Assembly: GCF_000255705.1 (NCBI RefSeq)
Contig: NZ_JH636441.1
Span: 496,069-558,437 of the forward strand
Origin: Zavarzinella formosa DSM 19928
GTDB lineage: Bacteria; Planctomycetota; Planctomycetia; Gemmatales; Gemmataceae
DNA: 62,369 nt
Direction of reading: 5' to 3'
In this document: positions 14,800-23,093 of the stretch, one piece after another
Position numbering within the stretch: position 1 is the stretch's first letter
Layout: the number at the start of each line of letters is the position of its first letter
Made by a program: the position numbers and the translations under genes
Notes under the pieces: generated by a model
Database searches by the model: none
Told to the model about the DNA's origin: nothing
The model's input: the letters and a program-made list of their open reading frames with translations, nothing else

Positions 14800-17031
14800 T
14801 CAGGCGACCGAGGCGGGTGAAAGAAAGCGGGCGCCGATGGCTTCCAGAATTTTGCCGGTGCGCTTCACAAGCTCACGCTGTTCCTGCACGGCGGCGGTGG
14901 GACCGGACGCCAGCGGGGTGTCGAGTTTGGTGTACAGCGATCGCATGTGCGGCACATAACCAGTGTCTTCGCGGAAGACCTGCCGGAAGATGCGAACCGC
15001 CCGTTGGCCGTGTTGCTGGAAAGCCCACTCGGCCGATTCCACCAGATCGATCTCAAGTTTTTCCTGGTTGATCGAGTCTCGAAGGCGAACAGCCAGCACT
15101 TCCAGCAGTTTGCTCGATTCGGATGGCCCGACCACAATGGGTTCTTGTTTCACCAAGTCGCGGATGAAGGGCACCATTTTCGTGTCCCCGTCCGGCTTCA
15201 CCGCCACCATCGTGACTCGCTCACGTTCCGGTGAAACACCGACGATGGGCGTCACGGCGGTTGATGCGTTGGGTCGGACGACTGGCGCCGTTCCGACGAA
15301 AATGCCCTCTTCCGTCGATGGCTTGGCTGTTGTCGGCACAGTCGCTGTTGGAGTGGCCGGCGCGGATGCTTTGCTTGGAGGCGAAGTCTTCACAACATTG
15401 GCTGTCACGGGAGGCGCCACCACCGGAACAACAACGCGGGGTTGTTCCACGGTGATCGTCGTTGGCTTGGGTGCCTCGACGATCTTTGGGGCTTCGACTC
15501 GTTGCGTGGTCGCGGGGACTTTTTGCGGGGCGGCGACGGCCGACGACATCGCTTGCGAAGACATGCCGAGGAAATAACCGATCAACCCGAAGCCAATGAG
15601 AAACAGGCTGATCTTGAAGGGCCAGAATGTCCAGATCGGGAAGCGCCAGGTCAGGCGGGCCTTCATGCGGGAGTCCTCGGCCATCACCTTCACCGCCTCG
15701 GCCGACGGATTGGTGTCCAGTTCCGCAATGACATAATTCGGCTCGGAGGGCAAGTCGAATGATTGTCGGAATGTTGCGGGGAACACGCGGGCGAGTTGTC
15801 CCTCGCCGACATCCAACGTGACATCCTTGGCGGTCTTCAACGCTTCGAGTTGCGTGGCCGGGATGCGGACACGGGTACGGAAACCATCCTCCGGCCCGAG
15901 AACGACGATGGGGGCATTGGCCGGGGCCGCCGCCCCGGAGGGGTGGGCGTAGAACACGCGGCCGGAAAACGGGGCACGGCGTTCGAGACGTTCCTGCAAA
16001 CCGTTCATCATCGCCCGCGTCTCGCCGACTCGCAGGCTCATTTGCTCGATTTCGCTGGCCCGCAATTTCGTGGCCCGTTCGGTGTCGGCCACCAGTTTGC
16101 CGTGGAATTCTCCACTTTCGGTCGCGGCCTTGACCAGTTCAATGCGGATGCGGGCATGCTCGGCCTGAAGAATATCCGTTTGGGATTTTTCCAGTTTCTT
16201 CAGGGTGGCGAGCATTTCCTCTGTTTGTTTCTTTTGGCCCGTTAGTGTCGTCTGGCGGGACTGCTGCTTGGCCACTTCGGACACCAACGCGGACACTTCC
16301 TTGCGGCGTTCGTCCAACTCCGTGGCGGGGATGGCCCCGCGATTCTCCAACGCCTGTTCGCGGTCCAGTTGAACGCGGGTGATGCGGAGCCGGTCCTCGG
16401 CCTGACGCAATTCCTTGGTGTTCACCTCCAGTTCGCCGTCGGTCTTTGTCAGCGTTTCATGCTTGGTGTCGATCTGCTGACGGAGTTCCCGCACGGCCGT
16501 TTCCAAAGAGGACAGCACCACGTTCTGGGAATCTTGCAGCGTTCGCTTGGCCGACTCCGCGTTTTGGTGTCGCCGGATCAATTCCGAATCAAGCGGCAAC
16601 GGCTGGAGCGGCAGGGCCTTTTGCTCGGCTTCCAATCGTTTGAGTTTGAGTCTGGCTTCGTCCAGTTCGGCCGACACTTTGGGGGAGGTGAATTTCACCA
16701 GCAAATCCCCCTTGTTGATCGGCCCTTCTTTGGCGACCTCCAAGGCGTGCATGTCTTCGGAGGCACGGGGGATGAAGAAGCTTTCCGTGGTCACCACCGC
16801 TTCGGACGACACGGCTTCCCGCACGGCGGCCGAGACGGCCAGCAGCAATATGCCGAGAACGCCGGACGTGACGAACCATCCCCGATAACGCTGGAGAAAA
16901 CCGGCGTCGGCCGCCCCGGTGGAACGATTGCGGCGTCTCCAGACAAGCGTGCTATACGACAGGCAGAAAACGACGAAGCCAATGAGGCAGCTAAAGGCAA
17001 TGAGACGAATAATCGGGGTGTCGGCCCACAT
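14800..17031 (-). CDS. HlyD-like membrane adaptor with a long cytoplasmic C-terminal extension
   Basis: 743 residues from ATG 17031 (a GTG at 17037 is also possible). Two N-terminal membrane segments (about residues 11-31 and 52-70) lead to a HlyD/RND-adaptor body: a lipoyl-like half (VAKEGPINKGDLLVKF), a long coiled coil (about 120-350) and a beta-barrel part (APFSGRVFYAHPSG, VRIPATQLEAL). A third membrane segment (about 473-490, FKISLFLIGFGLIGYFLG) follows. Then come about 110 residues rich in Pro, Val and Thr, and an unrecognised alpha-rich domain of about 135 residues (VRLRDSINQEKLEIDLVES). The tail is not seen in ordinary HlyD proteins. No ABC or RND partner is in the window. The radical SAM gene follows after 17 bases. 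Confidence 0.75.
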   Translation of the reverse strand: MWADTPIIRLIAFSCLIGFVVFCLSYSTLVWRRRNRSTGAADAGFLQRYRGWFVTSGVLGILLLAVSAAVREAVSSEAVVTTESFFIPRASEDMHALEVAKEGPINKGDLLVKFTSPKVSAELDEARLKLKRLEAEQKALPLQPLPLDSELIRRHQNAESAKRTLQDSQNVVLSSLETAVRELRQQIDTKHETLTKTDGELEVNTKELRQAEDRLRITRVQLDREQALENRGAIPATELDERRKEVSALVSEVAKQQSRQTTLTGQKKQTEEMLATLKKLEKSQTDILQAEHARIRIELVKAATESGEFHGKLVADTERATKLRASEIEQMSLRVGETRAMMNGLQERLERRAPFSGRVFYAHPSGAAAPANAPIVVLGPEDGFRTRVRIPATQLEALKTAKDVTLDVGEGQLARVFPATFRQSFDLPSEPNYVIAELDTNPSAEAVKVMAEDSRMKARLTWRFPIWTFWPFKISLFLIGFGLIGYFLGMSSQAMSSAVAAPQKVPATTQRVEAPKIVEAPKPTTITVEQPRVVVPVVAPPVTANVVKTSPPSKASAPATPTATVPTTAKPSTEEGIFVGTAPVVRPNASTAVTPIVGVSPERERVTMVAVKPDGDTKMVPFIRDLVKQEPIVVGPSESSKLLEVLAVRLRDSINQEKLEIDLVESAEWAFQQHGQRAVRIFRQVFREDTGYVPHMRSLYTKLDTPLASGPTAAVQEQRELVKRTGKILEAIGARFLSPASVA

Positions 17032-17037
17032 GGTCAC

Positions 17038-17403
17038 GCTCGCAGGTTGGCTGAAGAAACACAGGCAGAAGGCCGTTTGACGGAACAGCCGCTGAGATCG
17101 TGTTCATCGACCGATGGAGGAACGCAGTCGCCGGAATCGCAGGGGCGCGGAGGGGGGAGGCAGTTGGTTGCGAGTCCGGGGGTCAGGTTTCATCAATCAA
17201 ATTGATTGTTCTAAATCAACCGATTGTGTTGAACATGCTAACAGGGGCAAATTGGCCGGTCAATTTGACTTTGCGGAATTTTTCGATGATTCCGAAGAAG
17301 TCAAGCAACTAATTTGAGGATTTTAACGATTTTAACGTGTGAGCCGCATGAATTGGAAGGGCCGGGCATAAACGCACGTTGGATGGCTGTGAAAACCAAA
17401 ACC
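17038..17403. promoter_or_regulatory. AT-rich region upstream of the HlyD-like gene
   Basis: This part of the 566-base gap holds no convincing gene. It contains an odd palindrome, CAATCAAATTGATTG (17194-17208), a second short dyad around GGTCAATTTGACT (about 17250), and a direct repeat of GATTTTAAC near 17317-17335. It is more AT-rich than the surroundings and sits where the promoter of the HlyD-like/radical SAM pair should be. No promoter boxes could be assigned with confidence. Confidence 0.35.
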
Positions 17404-17587
17404 TTTTTAGCCACGGATGGAACACGGATGAAACACGGATTCGGACAAAAACCAAATCAGATCAAAACTTGATAAAAGGCCGGATAAGCATTTACAGGAT
17501 CAGTGTCTGTTCTTCTGATCATGCTTTCATCATGTTTTTGTCTTGTCCGAATCCGTGTTTCATCCGTGTTCGATCCGTGGCTAAAAA
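17404..17587. repeat. Long inverted repeat, 45-base arms, built from ACACGGAT units
   Basis: Left arm 17404-17448 and right arm 17543-17587 are reverse complements at 44 of 45 positions. Each arm is itself a tandem of near-identical 10-11-base units (CCACGGATGGA, ACACGGATGAA, ACACGGATTCGGA). The spacer of 94 bases shows further weak symmetry (ATCAGATCA against TGATCATG). It starts 17 bases past the purL stop on the minus strand, so it could also end transcription. The arms finish in runs of T and A on their outer sides. Confidence 0.9.
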
Positions 17588-17603
17588 ATGTCTTTCTTCC
17601 CCA

Positions 17604-20495
17604 TCACCATCGCAACGGTTTTTGCCACGCTTCTTTCAACGAATCGAGTTTCGCCCACACCAGCCATTCGCCGTCGGCTCCGGCAATCCGCAGGCGGGGT
17701 TCCTTCACCGTTGTTCCCACCTTGGCCAAGGGGAGGCCATCAAACATTTTTTTCAACGCGGCCCCGTTGGCGGGTTTTACTTCAATCACAAAGCGTGTTG
17801 CGGATTCGCTGAACAGGCGTGCAGTATCGTCGATGCCGGGGGCGGCGGTCGTCAACTCGGTGATGTCGGCCCCGATTTTGCCGGCGAAAGCCATTTCGGC
17901 GATGGAGACGGCGAAGCCCCCTTCGCTTAGGTCATGGCAGGACCGGATCAAGCCTCCGGTGATGGCCGAGTGCATTGCCTTGAAGATCTTTGGAGCGGTG
18001 GAGACATCGACCGTGGGAACCTGGCCGCCGGTTTGGCCGGTGATCAGGTGGTAGTGGGAGCCGCCGAGTTCGTCCTTGGTGGTTCCCACCAGATAAAGTT
18101 CGTTGCCCGTTTCTTTCAAATCCATCGTCACGCACTGGCGAACGTCGTCCACATGGGCCATCGCGGTCACCAGCAGCGTGCCGGGGATGGAGATTTTGCG
18201 GTTGGCACTGGTGTATTGGTTGTTCAGCGAATCCTTGCCGCTGACGAACGGGGTGCCAAAAGCGAGGGCCACGTCCCGGCAGGCTTCCGATGTGCGGACG
18301 AGCGAACCGAGGATGGCCGGGTCGTTCACGTTGCCCCAGCAGAAGTTGTCGAGGATGGCCGTGCGGGCCGGATTGCCGCCGACGGCGACGACGTTTCGCA
18401 CCGCCTCGTCAATCGCGGTGGCCGCCATGTGATAGGTGTCGAGATCGCCGTAACGCGGATTTAGCCCGCAGGCGACGGCCAGACCTTTCATCGAACCCAA
18501 AACGGGCATGACAACGGAGGCATCAGAAGGCCCGTCGTTCATCACGCCGGTCAACGGCTTGATGACGCTGCCCCCTTGCACTTCGTGGTCATACTGCCGG
18601 ATTACCCATTCCTTGGAACAGACGGAGTAACTGCCGAGAATTTTGAGCAGGGCATCGGCCGGTGGCATCGCCGTCCCGCCGGTGGCCGGGGTGGCCGATT
18701 TCACTTCGTATTCGGCGACCTTGGCCGTCGTCGGCCGGCCGTCGTGCAGGAAGTGCATCGCCACGTCGCCGACCGGTTCGCCTTGATAGGAGAGCTTCAA
18801 TCGGCCGGTGTTCTCGAAGGTTCCGATGATCGCCGCCTCGACCCCTTCGCCCGCGCATAGAGCTTGCAATTCGGGCCAATTCTTCGGCGGGACCGCCAGA
18901 ACCATCCGCTCTTGTGATTCGGAAATCCAGATTTCGGTGTAGCTCAGGCCCGCGTATTTCAGCGGACATTTTTCGAGTTGCACGCTGGCCCCGAGGTCGG
19001 CCCCCATTTCGCCGACAGCCGAGGAAAAACCGCCCGCCCCGCAATCGGTGATGGCCGAGTAGAGGCCCAAATCACGGGCTTGCAGGATAACATCCAGCAC
19101 TTTCTTTTCGGCGATGGCGTTGCCAATCTGCACGGCCCCGCCGCTGACGGTTTCCGATTCGTCGGTCAGTTCCAAAGAGGAGAAGGTAGCGCCGTGGATG
19201 CCGTCCCGCCCGGTGCGACCGCCGACGGCGACGATGTAATCGCCCGGTTTGGAAGCCTTTTCAACTTTGTCCACTGGGATGATGCCGAGGGTGCCGCAGA
19301 ACACCAGCGGGTTGGCCAGATACCGTTCGTCAAAGACGATGGCTCCGTTGACTGTGGGGATGCCCATGCGGTTGCCGTAATCGCGCACGCCGGAGACGAC
19401 GCCGATCATCGTTCGGCGGGGATGGATGACGCCCGTGGGAAGGTCATCCGGCGGGAAGTCCGGGTTGGCGAAGCAAAACACGTCTGTGTTGCAGATCGGT
19501 TTCGCCCCAAGCCCGGTGCCGAGCGGGTCGCGGATCACGCCGCCGAGGCCGGTGTTGGCGCCGCCGTAGGGTTCGATGGCCGATGGGTGGTTGTGCGTTT
19601 CCACCTTAATACAAGCGTGGAAATTTTCGTCAAAGGTCACGACCCCGGCGTTGTCCGCAAAGACGCTGACACACCAGTCGTCGGCCCCAAAGCGTTTCCG
19701 CAGTTCTTGCGTGGCCCCGAAGATGGTTTCCTTCAACAGATTGCCGTAGCGGATCGTTTTGCGCTGGCCGCCGTTGATCTCGGTGTAATCGATGGTTCCC
19801 TTGAGCGTTTTGTGGGAACAGTGTTCGCTCCAGGTTTGGGCGACGGTTTCCAGTTCCACGTCCGTGGGGTCGCGGTCTTGTTCTTTGAAGTGGGCTTGAA
19901 CCGTCTTCATCTCGTCAAGGTTGAGGGCTAGTTGCCCTTCCTTGCTGAGTTTCACCAACTCATCATCCCCCAGATTTCGCAGGGGAACGATGGTCTTCTT
20001 GAAGGCATATGGCTTGCCCAAGGCGAGGTGTTCCGGCTTCAGCGGGCCGAGGATCACTTGCTCGATGGCGTCGTTGGCCAGCACTTTGCGGAAGAGCAAA
20101 TTCTGATCTGCCGAGGGGATGTTCTCCGGCCCGAAGTAACGGCGAAAGGTCCGCACGGCCTTGAGCGGCACTCCCAAATCGGCAGCGGCCCCGAGAACGC
20201 TTTCCGCGACCGGGTCCATCACGCCGGGCTTGAGCAACACGGTGAAACTGTAGGTGCCGCTGGTGTGGCCGACCTCGAACACAGACGCTTCCTCGACGAC
20301 CAAGTCCGCGAGGAGATCCTTCATCAGTTGTTCGGCGGCCGCCCGGTCGATTTCCCCTTCCAAGAGGAAACCCCGCGAACTGGACGAAACCCAGTCCGCC
20401 CCGCGTTGGGAGTGCGTCAGCAGGTCGAACTCGTCGCACACCCGTTCCCGTTCGCCATCCAAGCCCAGCGGACGGATTTCAACTTCCCAGAGCAT
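17604..20495 (-). CDS. purL: PurL with an N-terminal PurS-like region (FGAM synthase, no glutaminase domain)
   Basis: 963 residues. It converts FGAR to FGAM using ammonia delivered by a glutaminase. The first about 125 residues look like two PurS-like halves (WEVEIRPLGLDGE and YSFTVLLKPGVMDPVAESVL, ending AVRTFRRYFG). The PurL body follows with WSEHCSHKTLKGTI, GGRTGRDGIHGATFSS, GAGGFSSAVGEMG and VSGKDSLNNQY. It is longer than a stand-alone small PurL (about 740) but lacks the PurQ glutaminase of the 1300-residue large form, so a separate PurQ must exist elsewhere. The start overlaps the end of tyrA by 17 bases, indicating one transcript. Confidence 0.95.
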   Translation of the reverse strand: MLWEVEIRPLGLDGERERVCDEFDLLTHSQRGADWVSSSSRGFLLEGEIDRAAAEQLMKDLLADLVVEEASVFEVGHTSGTYSFTVLLKPGVMDPVAESVLGAAADLGVPLKAVRTFRRYFGPENIPSADQNLLFRKVLANDAIEQVILGPLKPEHLALGKPYAFKKTIVPLRNLGDDELVKLSKEGQLALNLDEMKTVQAHFKEQDRDPTDVELETVAQTWSEHCSHKTLKGTIDYTEINGGQRKTIRYGNLLKETIFGATQELRKRFGADDWCVSVFADNAGVVTFDENFHACIKVETHNHPSAIEPYGGANTGLGGVIRDPLGTGLGAKPICNTDVFCFANPDFPPDDLPTGVIHPRRTMIGVVSGVRDYGNRMGIPTVNGAIVFDERYLANPLVFCGTLGIIPVDKVEKASKPGDYIVAVGGRTGRDGIHGATFSSLELTDESETVSGGAVQIGNAIAEKKVLDVILQARDLGLYSAITDCGAGGFSSAVGEMGADLGASVQLEKCPLKYAGLSYTEIWISESQERMVLAVPPKNWPELQALCAGEGVEAAIIGTFENTGRLKLSYQGEPVGDVAMHFLHDGRPTTAKVAEYEVKSATPATGGTAMPPADALLKILGSYSVCSKEWVIRQYDHEVQGGSVIKPLTGVMNDGPSDASVVMPVLGSMKGLAVACGLNPRYGDLDTYHMAATAIDEAVRNVVAVGGNPARTAILDNFCWGNVNDPAILGSLVRTSEACRDVALAFGTPFVSGKDSLNNQYTSANRKISIPGTLLVTAMAHVDDVRQCVTMDLKETGNELYLVGTTKDELGGSHYHLITGQTGGQVPTVDVSTAPKIFKAMHSAITGGLIRSCHDLSEGGFAVSIAEMAFAGKIGADITELTTAAPGIDDTARLFSESATRFVIEVKPANGAALKKMFDGLPLAKVGTTVKEPRLRIAGADGEWLVWAKLDSLKEAWQKPLRW

Positions 20496-21321
20496 CTCGC
20501 ACCCTTTTCGCTTCGGTCAACAGTCGGCCTAGTTCAGCAGTGTTTTGGTTCAGCACGGCCTCGCGCAATGTCTCCAGTTGCCCGGCAAAGACATCCAAGG
20601 CGTGCGAGATGGCTAGTGTGTTTTCGCTGGCGATGGCCGTCCACAAATGCGGGTCTCCGGCGGCAATGCGGGTGGTGTCCCGAAAGCCGGTGGCCGCAAA
20701 CGGCCGCCATGCTTCGGGAAGCTGCCGCGCCAGCAACGCGGCAATGTAGTGCGGCAGATGGCTGGTGGTGGCCAGCGCCAGATCGTGTTCTTCCGGCGAC
20801 AGGGTTCGCACTTGGGAGCCGATGGTTTGCCAAAACAGCGTCGCCCGTTCTTTGGCGGCTGGCTTGGTGTTCGCCGTTGGCGTCAGCACGCACATGCGAC
20901 CGTCAAAGAGATCGACGCGAGCAAACTCGGCCCCCTGTTTCTCCGACCCGGCCAGCGGATGCGCCCCGACAAAATCGACGCCCGGCGGGAGTTTTGCTTC
21001 GACATCCCGGACAATGTTCCCCTTGGTGCTGCCGACATCCGTGAGCAACGCGCCAGGCTTCGCGGCCTTCGCGGCCTCCAACACATGGGCGGCAATCAGA
21101 TCGACCGGGGAACAGACAACGATGATGTCGGCCGAGGAAACCCCCTCGGCGAGATTGGTCGTGAAGGAATCGAGGATGCCGAGTTCTTTGGCCCGGTTCA
21201 GATTCGCGGGCGTGCGGCCAATCCCGACGACATGCCGGGACAGCCCGCGAGCCTTCGCCGCCAGCCCCACGGACCCGCCAAGCAACCCCACGCCAACGAT
21301 GGCAAGCGTGTCAAACAGCAT
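20479..21321 (-). CDS. tyrA: Prephenate dehydrogenase family protein
   Basis: 280 residues from ATG 21321 (MLFDTLAIVGVGLLGGSVG), which places the NAD-binding GxGLxG loop at the very N-terminus as in the family. A longer frame would read into the intergenic repeat and gives only Gly/Ser/His-rich nonsense. Other motifs: GAHPLAGSEKQGAEFA (substrate loop) and TSHLPHYIAALLA with the histidine expected near the active site. It oxidises prephenate (or arogenate) in tyrosine synthesis. It overlaps purL by 17 bases. Confidence 0.9.
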   Translation of the reverse strand: MLFDTLAIVGVGLLGGSVGLAAKARGLSRHVVGIGRTPANLNRAKELGILDSFTTNLAEGVSSADIIVVCSPVDLIAAHVLEAAKAAKPGALLTDVGSTKGNIVRDVEAKLPPGVDFVGAHPLAGSEKQGAEFARVDLFDGRMCVLTPTANTKPAAKERATLFWQTIGSQVRTLSPEEHDLALATTSHLPHYIAALLARQLPEAWRPFAATGFRDTTRIAAGDPHLWTAIASENTLAISHALDVFAGQLETLREAVLNQNTAELGRLLTEAKRVRDALGS

Positions 21322-21380
21322 GAGGGGAATTGTACAAACTGTCTCTTCAATTGGGCTTCGATCAATGTCTGCGACAAGGA

Positions 21381-21471
21381 GACAAGGTGACCGGGAGACA
21401 AGGTGAGAAACCAAGGACACGGGATGGGCCGGTTTTGTCACCTTGTCACCTTGTCTCCCGGTCACCTTGTC
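21381..21471. repeat. Perfect 26-base inverted repeat of GACAAGGTGA-type units
   Basis: Arms 21381-21406 and 21446-21471 are exact reverse complements, separated by 39 bases. Each arm holds two copies of an AGACAAGGTGA-like unit split by CCGGG; single extra copies flank the arms (GACAAGGA at 21373, TTGTCACC at 21435). It lies between divergent tyrA (start 21321) and fae (start 21538), so it is upstream of both. Confidence 0.9.
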
Positions 21472-21537
21472 ATCTTCAAAGTGGCCGATATTGTTTCCCC
21501 AACCGTGTCACCCGTTTTTCTCCCGGAGAGACTCTTC

Positions 21538-22035
21538 ATGTCCATGTTCATTGGCGAAGCGCTCGTCATCGAAGGTTCCGATCTTGCGAACGTGTCCCAC
21601 ATCGACCTGTTGATCGGGTCGAAGGACGGCCCGGTCGGCGTGGCGTTTGCCAACGCCCTGGCCAACCAATCGGCCGGCCACACGAATCTGCTGGCGGTTG
21701 TCAGCCCGAACATCGTGTGCAAGCCCGCCACCGTGATGATCACCAAGGTGACCATCAAGGGCAGCAAGCAAGTCATCGACATGTTCGGCGCCGTTCAGGC
21801 CGCCGTCGCTCGTGGCGTCGTTGATTCGGTCGTCGAAGGGGTCATCCCCAAGCACCTCGCCGACGATCTCGTGATCGTTTGCGGCGTCTACATCGACCCG
21901 AAGTCCGACAGCCACGCCAAGATCTACAAGAACAACTACGAAGCCGTGAAGCTCTCCATCAAGCGAGCCATGACCGGCGAACCGAAAATCGAAGAGATCA
22001 TCGCCAAGAAAGAAACCAAGCACCCGTTCGAGTGA
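21538..22035 (+). CDS. fae: Formaldehyde-activating enzyme (5,6,7,8-tetrahydromethanopterin hydro-lyase)
   Basis: 165 residues. Fae speeds the condensation of formaldehyde with tetrahydromethanopterin to methylene-H4MPT in the cytoplasm. The catalytic histidine region (NVSHIDLLIGSKDGPVG) and later family blocks (NLLAVVSPNIVCKPATVM, IYKNNYEAVKLSIKRAM, C-terminal HPFE) are all present. The start at 21538 has GGAG 10 bases upstream; a frame opening at 21403 would run through the inverted repeat and is rejected. The downstream gene, 96 bases away, uses Fae's product. Confidence 0.95.
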   Translation: MSMFIGEALVIEGSDLANVSHIDLLIGSKDGPVGVAFANALANQSAGHTNLLAVVSPNIVCKPATVMITKVTIKGSKQVIDMFGAVQAAVARGVVDSVVEGVIPKHLADDLVIVCGVYIDPKSDSHAKIYKNNYEAVKLSIKRAMTGEPKIEEIIAKKETKHPFE

Positions 22036-22044
22036 GTGAGTTTG

Positions 22045-22084
22045 GGGAAACGGAATTGAAAGCCGACTTCCGGTTCCGTTTCCC
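22045..22084 (+). other. Intergenic hairpin between fae and the dehydrogenase gene
   Basis: GGGAAACGGAA (22045-22055) and TTCCGTTTCCC (22074-22084) form a perfect 11-base stem with an 18-base loop, 9 bases after the fae stop. There is no T-run. It may stabilise the fae transcript or reduce read-through, or be a small member of the intergenic inverted-repeat series. Confidence 0.6.
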
Positions 22085-22131
22085 GTCTGTCCTGCCGGTC
22101 ATCTCTTCCCTTCCGCATTCCGGATTCTCCC

Positions 22132-23004
22132 ATGTCTGACAAAAAGAAAATCCTCATCCAACTGGACACCGACAACCAAGCGTCCGTGTTCGACCGCGTC
22201 GTCGCCGTCGATGCCGGTACTGAATTTTTGTTCACCCACGCGGGTGTGACTCCCGTGCAGGTGCAGGCACTCGTTCACGGGGCGATCTTCACGCGAGGGC
22301 CGAAAGATTTGATGTCCACCGCCGTGTTCGTCGGCGGCAGCGATGTCTCGGCCGGGGAGGCGATTCTTGCCGAGGTTCGCAAGAGCCTGATTCCGCAATA
22401 CGGCCTGAGCGTCTCCGTGATGCTCGACTCCAATGGATCAAACACCACCGCCGCCGCCGCCGTCCGGGCGGCCGCCAAGCATATGGATTTGTCGAAATCA
22501 AAAGCCCTTGTGTTGGGCGGAACCGGCCCGGTGGGGCAACGAGTCGCCCGCTTGCTGGCCCGGCAGGGAGCGCATGTGCGGATCGGCTCGCGCGGTCTGG
22601 ATCGGGCGCAAGCCGTTTGCGCCACCATCAAGGCCCGACACGCCAATGCCCAAGTGGAAGCCATCGCCACCGGCAGTTCGACGGACGGCCCGAAGGCTCT
22701 CGAAGGCCGTGATCTGGTGATCGCCGCCGGCGCCGCCGGGGCGGTGCTGTTGCCCGCCAAACTACGTGCACAAGCGAAAGCTTTGCGAGTGGCGATTGAT
22801 TTGAACGCCGTCCCCCCGGTCGGCATCGAAGGCGTGGAACTCGGCGACAAGGGCGTCACCAAAGACGGCGTGATCTGTTACGGAGCGTTGGGCGTCGGCG
22901 GCACGAAAATGCGAATTCACAAAGCCGCGATTGCCAAATTGTTCCAACGAAATGACCTCGTCTTGGACGCCGAGGAGATTTACGACTTGGGCGAGGGGTT
23001 GTGA
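22132..23004 (+). CDS. NAD(P)-dependent methylene-tetrahydromethanopterin dehydrogenase (MtdA/B/C family)
   Basis: 290 residues, the usual size. It oxidises methylene-H4MPT to methenyl-H4MPT with NAD(P), the step after Fae. The N-terminal catalytic domain (ILIQLDTDNQASVFDRVVAVDAG) is followed by a Rossmann domain with LVLGGTGPVGQRVARLLA at about residues 125-142. The end (GALGVGGTKMRIHKAAIAKLF) is typical. Which of MtdA, MtdB or MtdC it is, and hence its cofactor choice, cannot be read here; the MtdC type was described from planctomycetes. Other genes of the pathway (mch, fhc) are not in the window. Confidence 0.9.
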   Translation: MSDKKKILIQLDTDNQASVFDRVVAVDAGTEFLFTHAGVTPVQVQALVHGAIFTRGPKDLMSTAVFVGGSDVSAGEAILAEVRKSLIPQYGLSVSVMLDSNGSNTTAAAAVRAAAKHMDLSKSKALVLGGTGPVGQRVARLLARQGAHVRIGSRGLDRAQAVCATIKARHANAQVEAIATGSSTDGPKALEGRDLVIAAGAAGAVLLPAKLRAQAKALRVAIDLNAVPPVGIEGVELGDKGVTKDGVICYGALGVGGTKMRIHKAAIAKLFQRNDLVLDAEEIYDLGEGL

Positions 23005-23093
23005 AAATCAATCGACGCAACTGGCTTGAAGAAACCTCGTGAAGCCGCGACGCGGAGTCTTCGCAGCGGAGCGAGCAGGCCAAGGATCACTTC

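Noticed and set aside
17038-17200. RiPP precursor peptide upstream of the HlyD/radical SAM pair
   Set aside because: The only minus-strand frames here are 28-38 codons with no leader/core pattern and poor starts, one of them overlapping the HlyD start.
21322-21465. N-terminal extension of tyrA to 21465
   Set aside because: The extra residues translate the GACAAGGTGA inverted repeat and displace the NAD-binding loop from the N-terminus.
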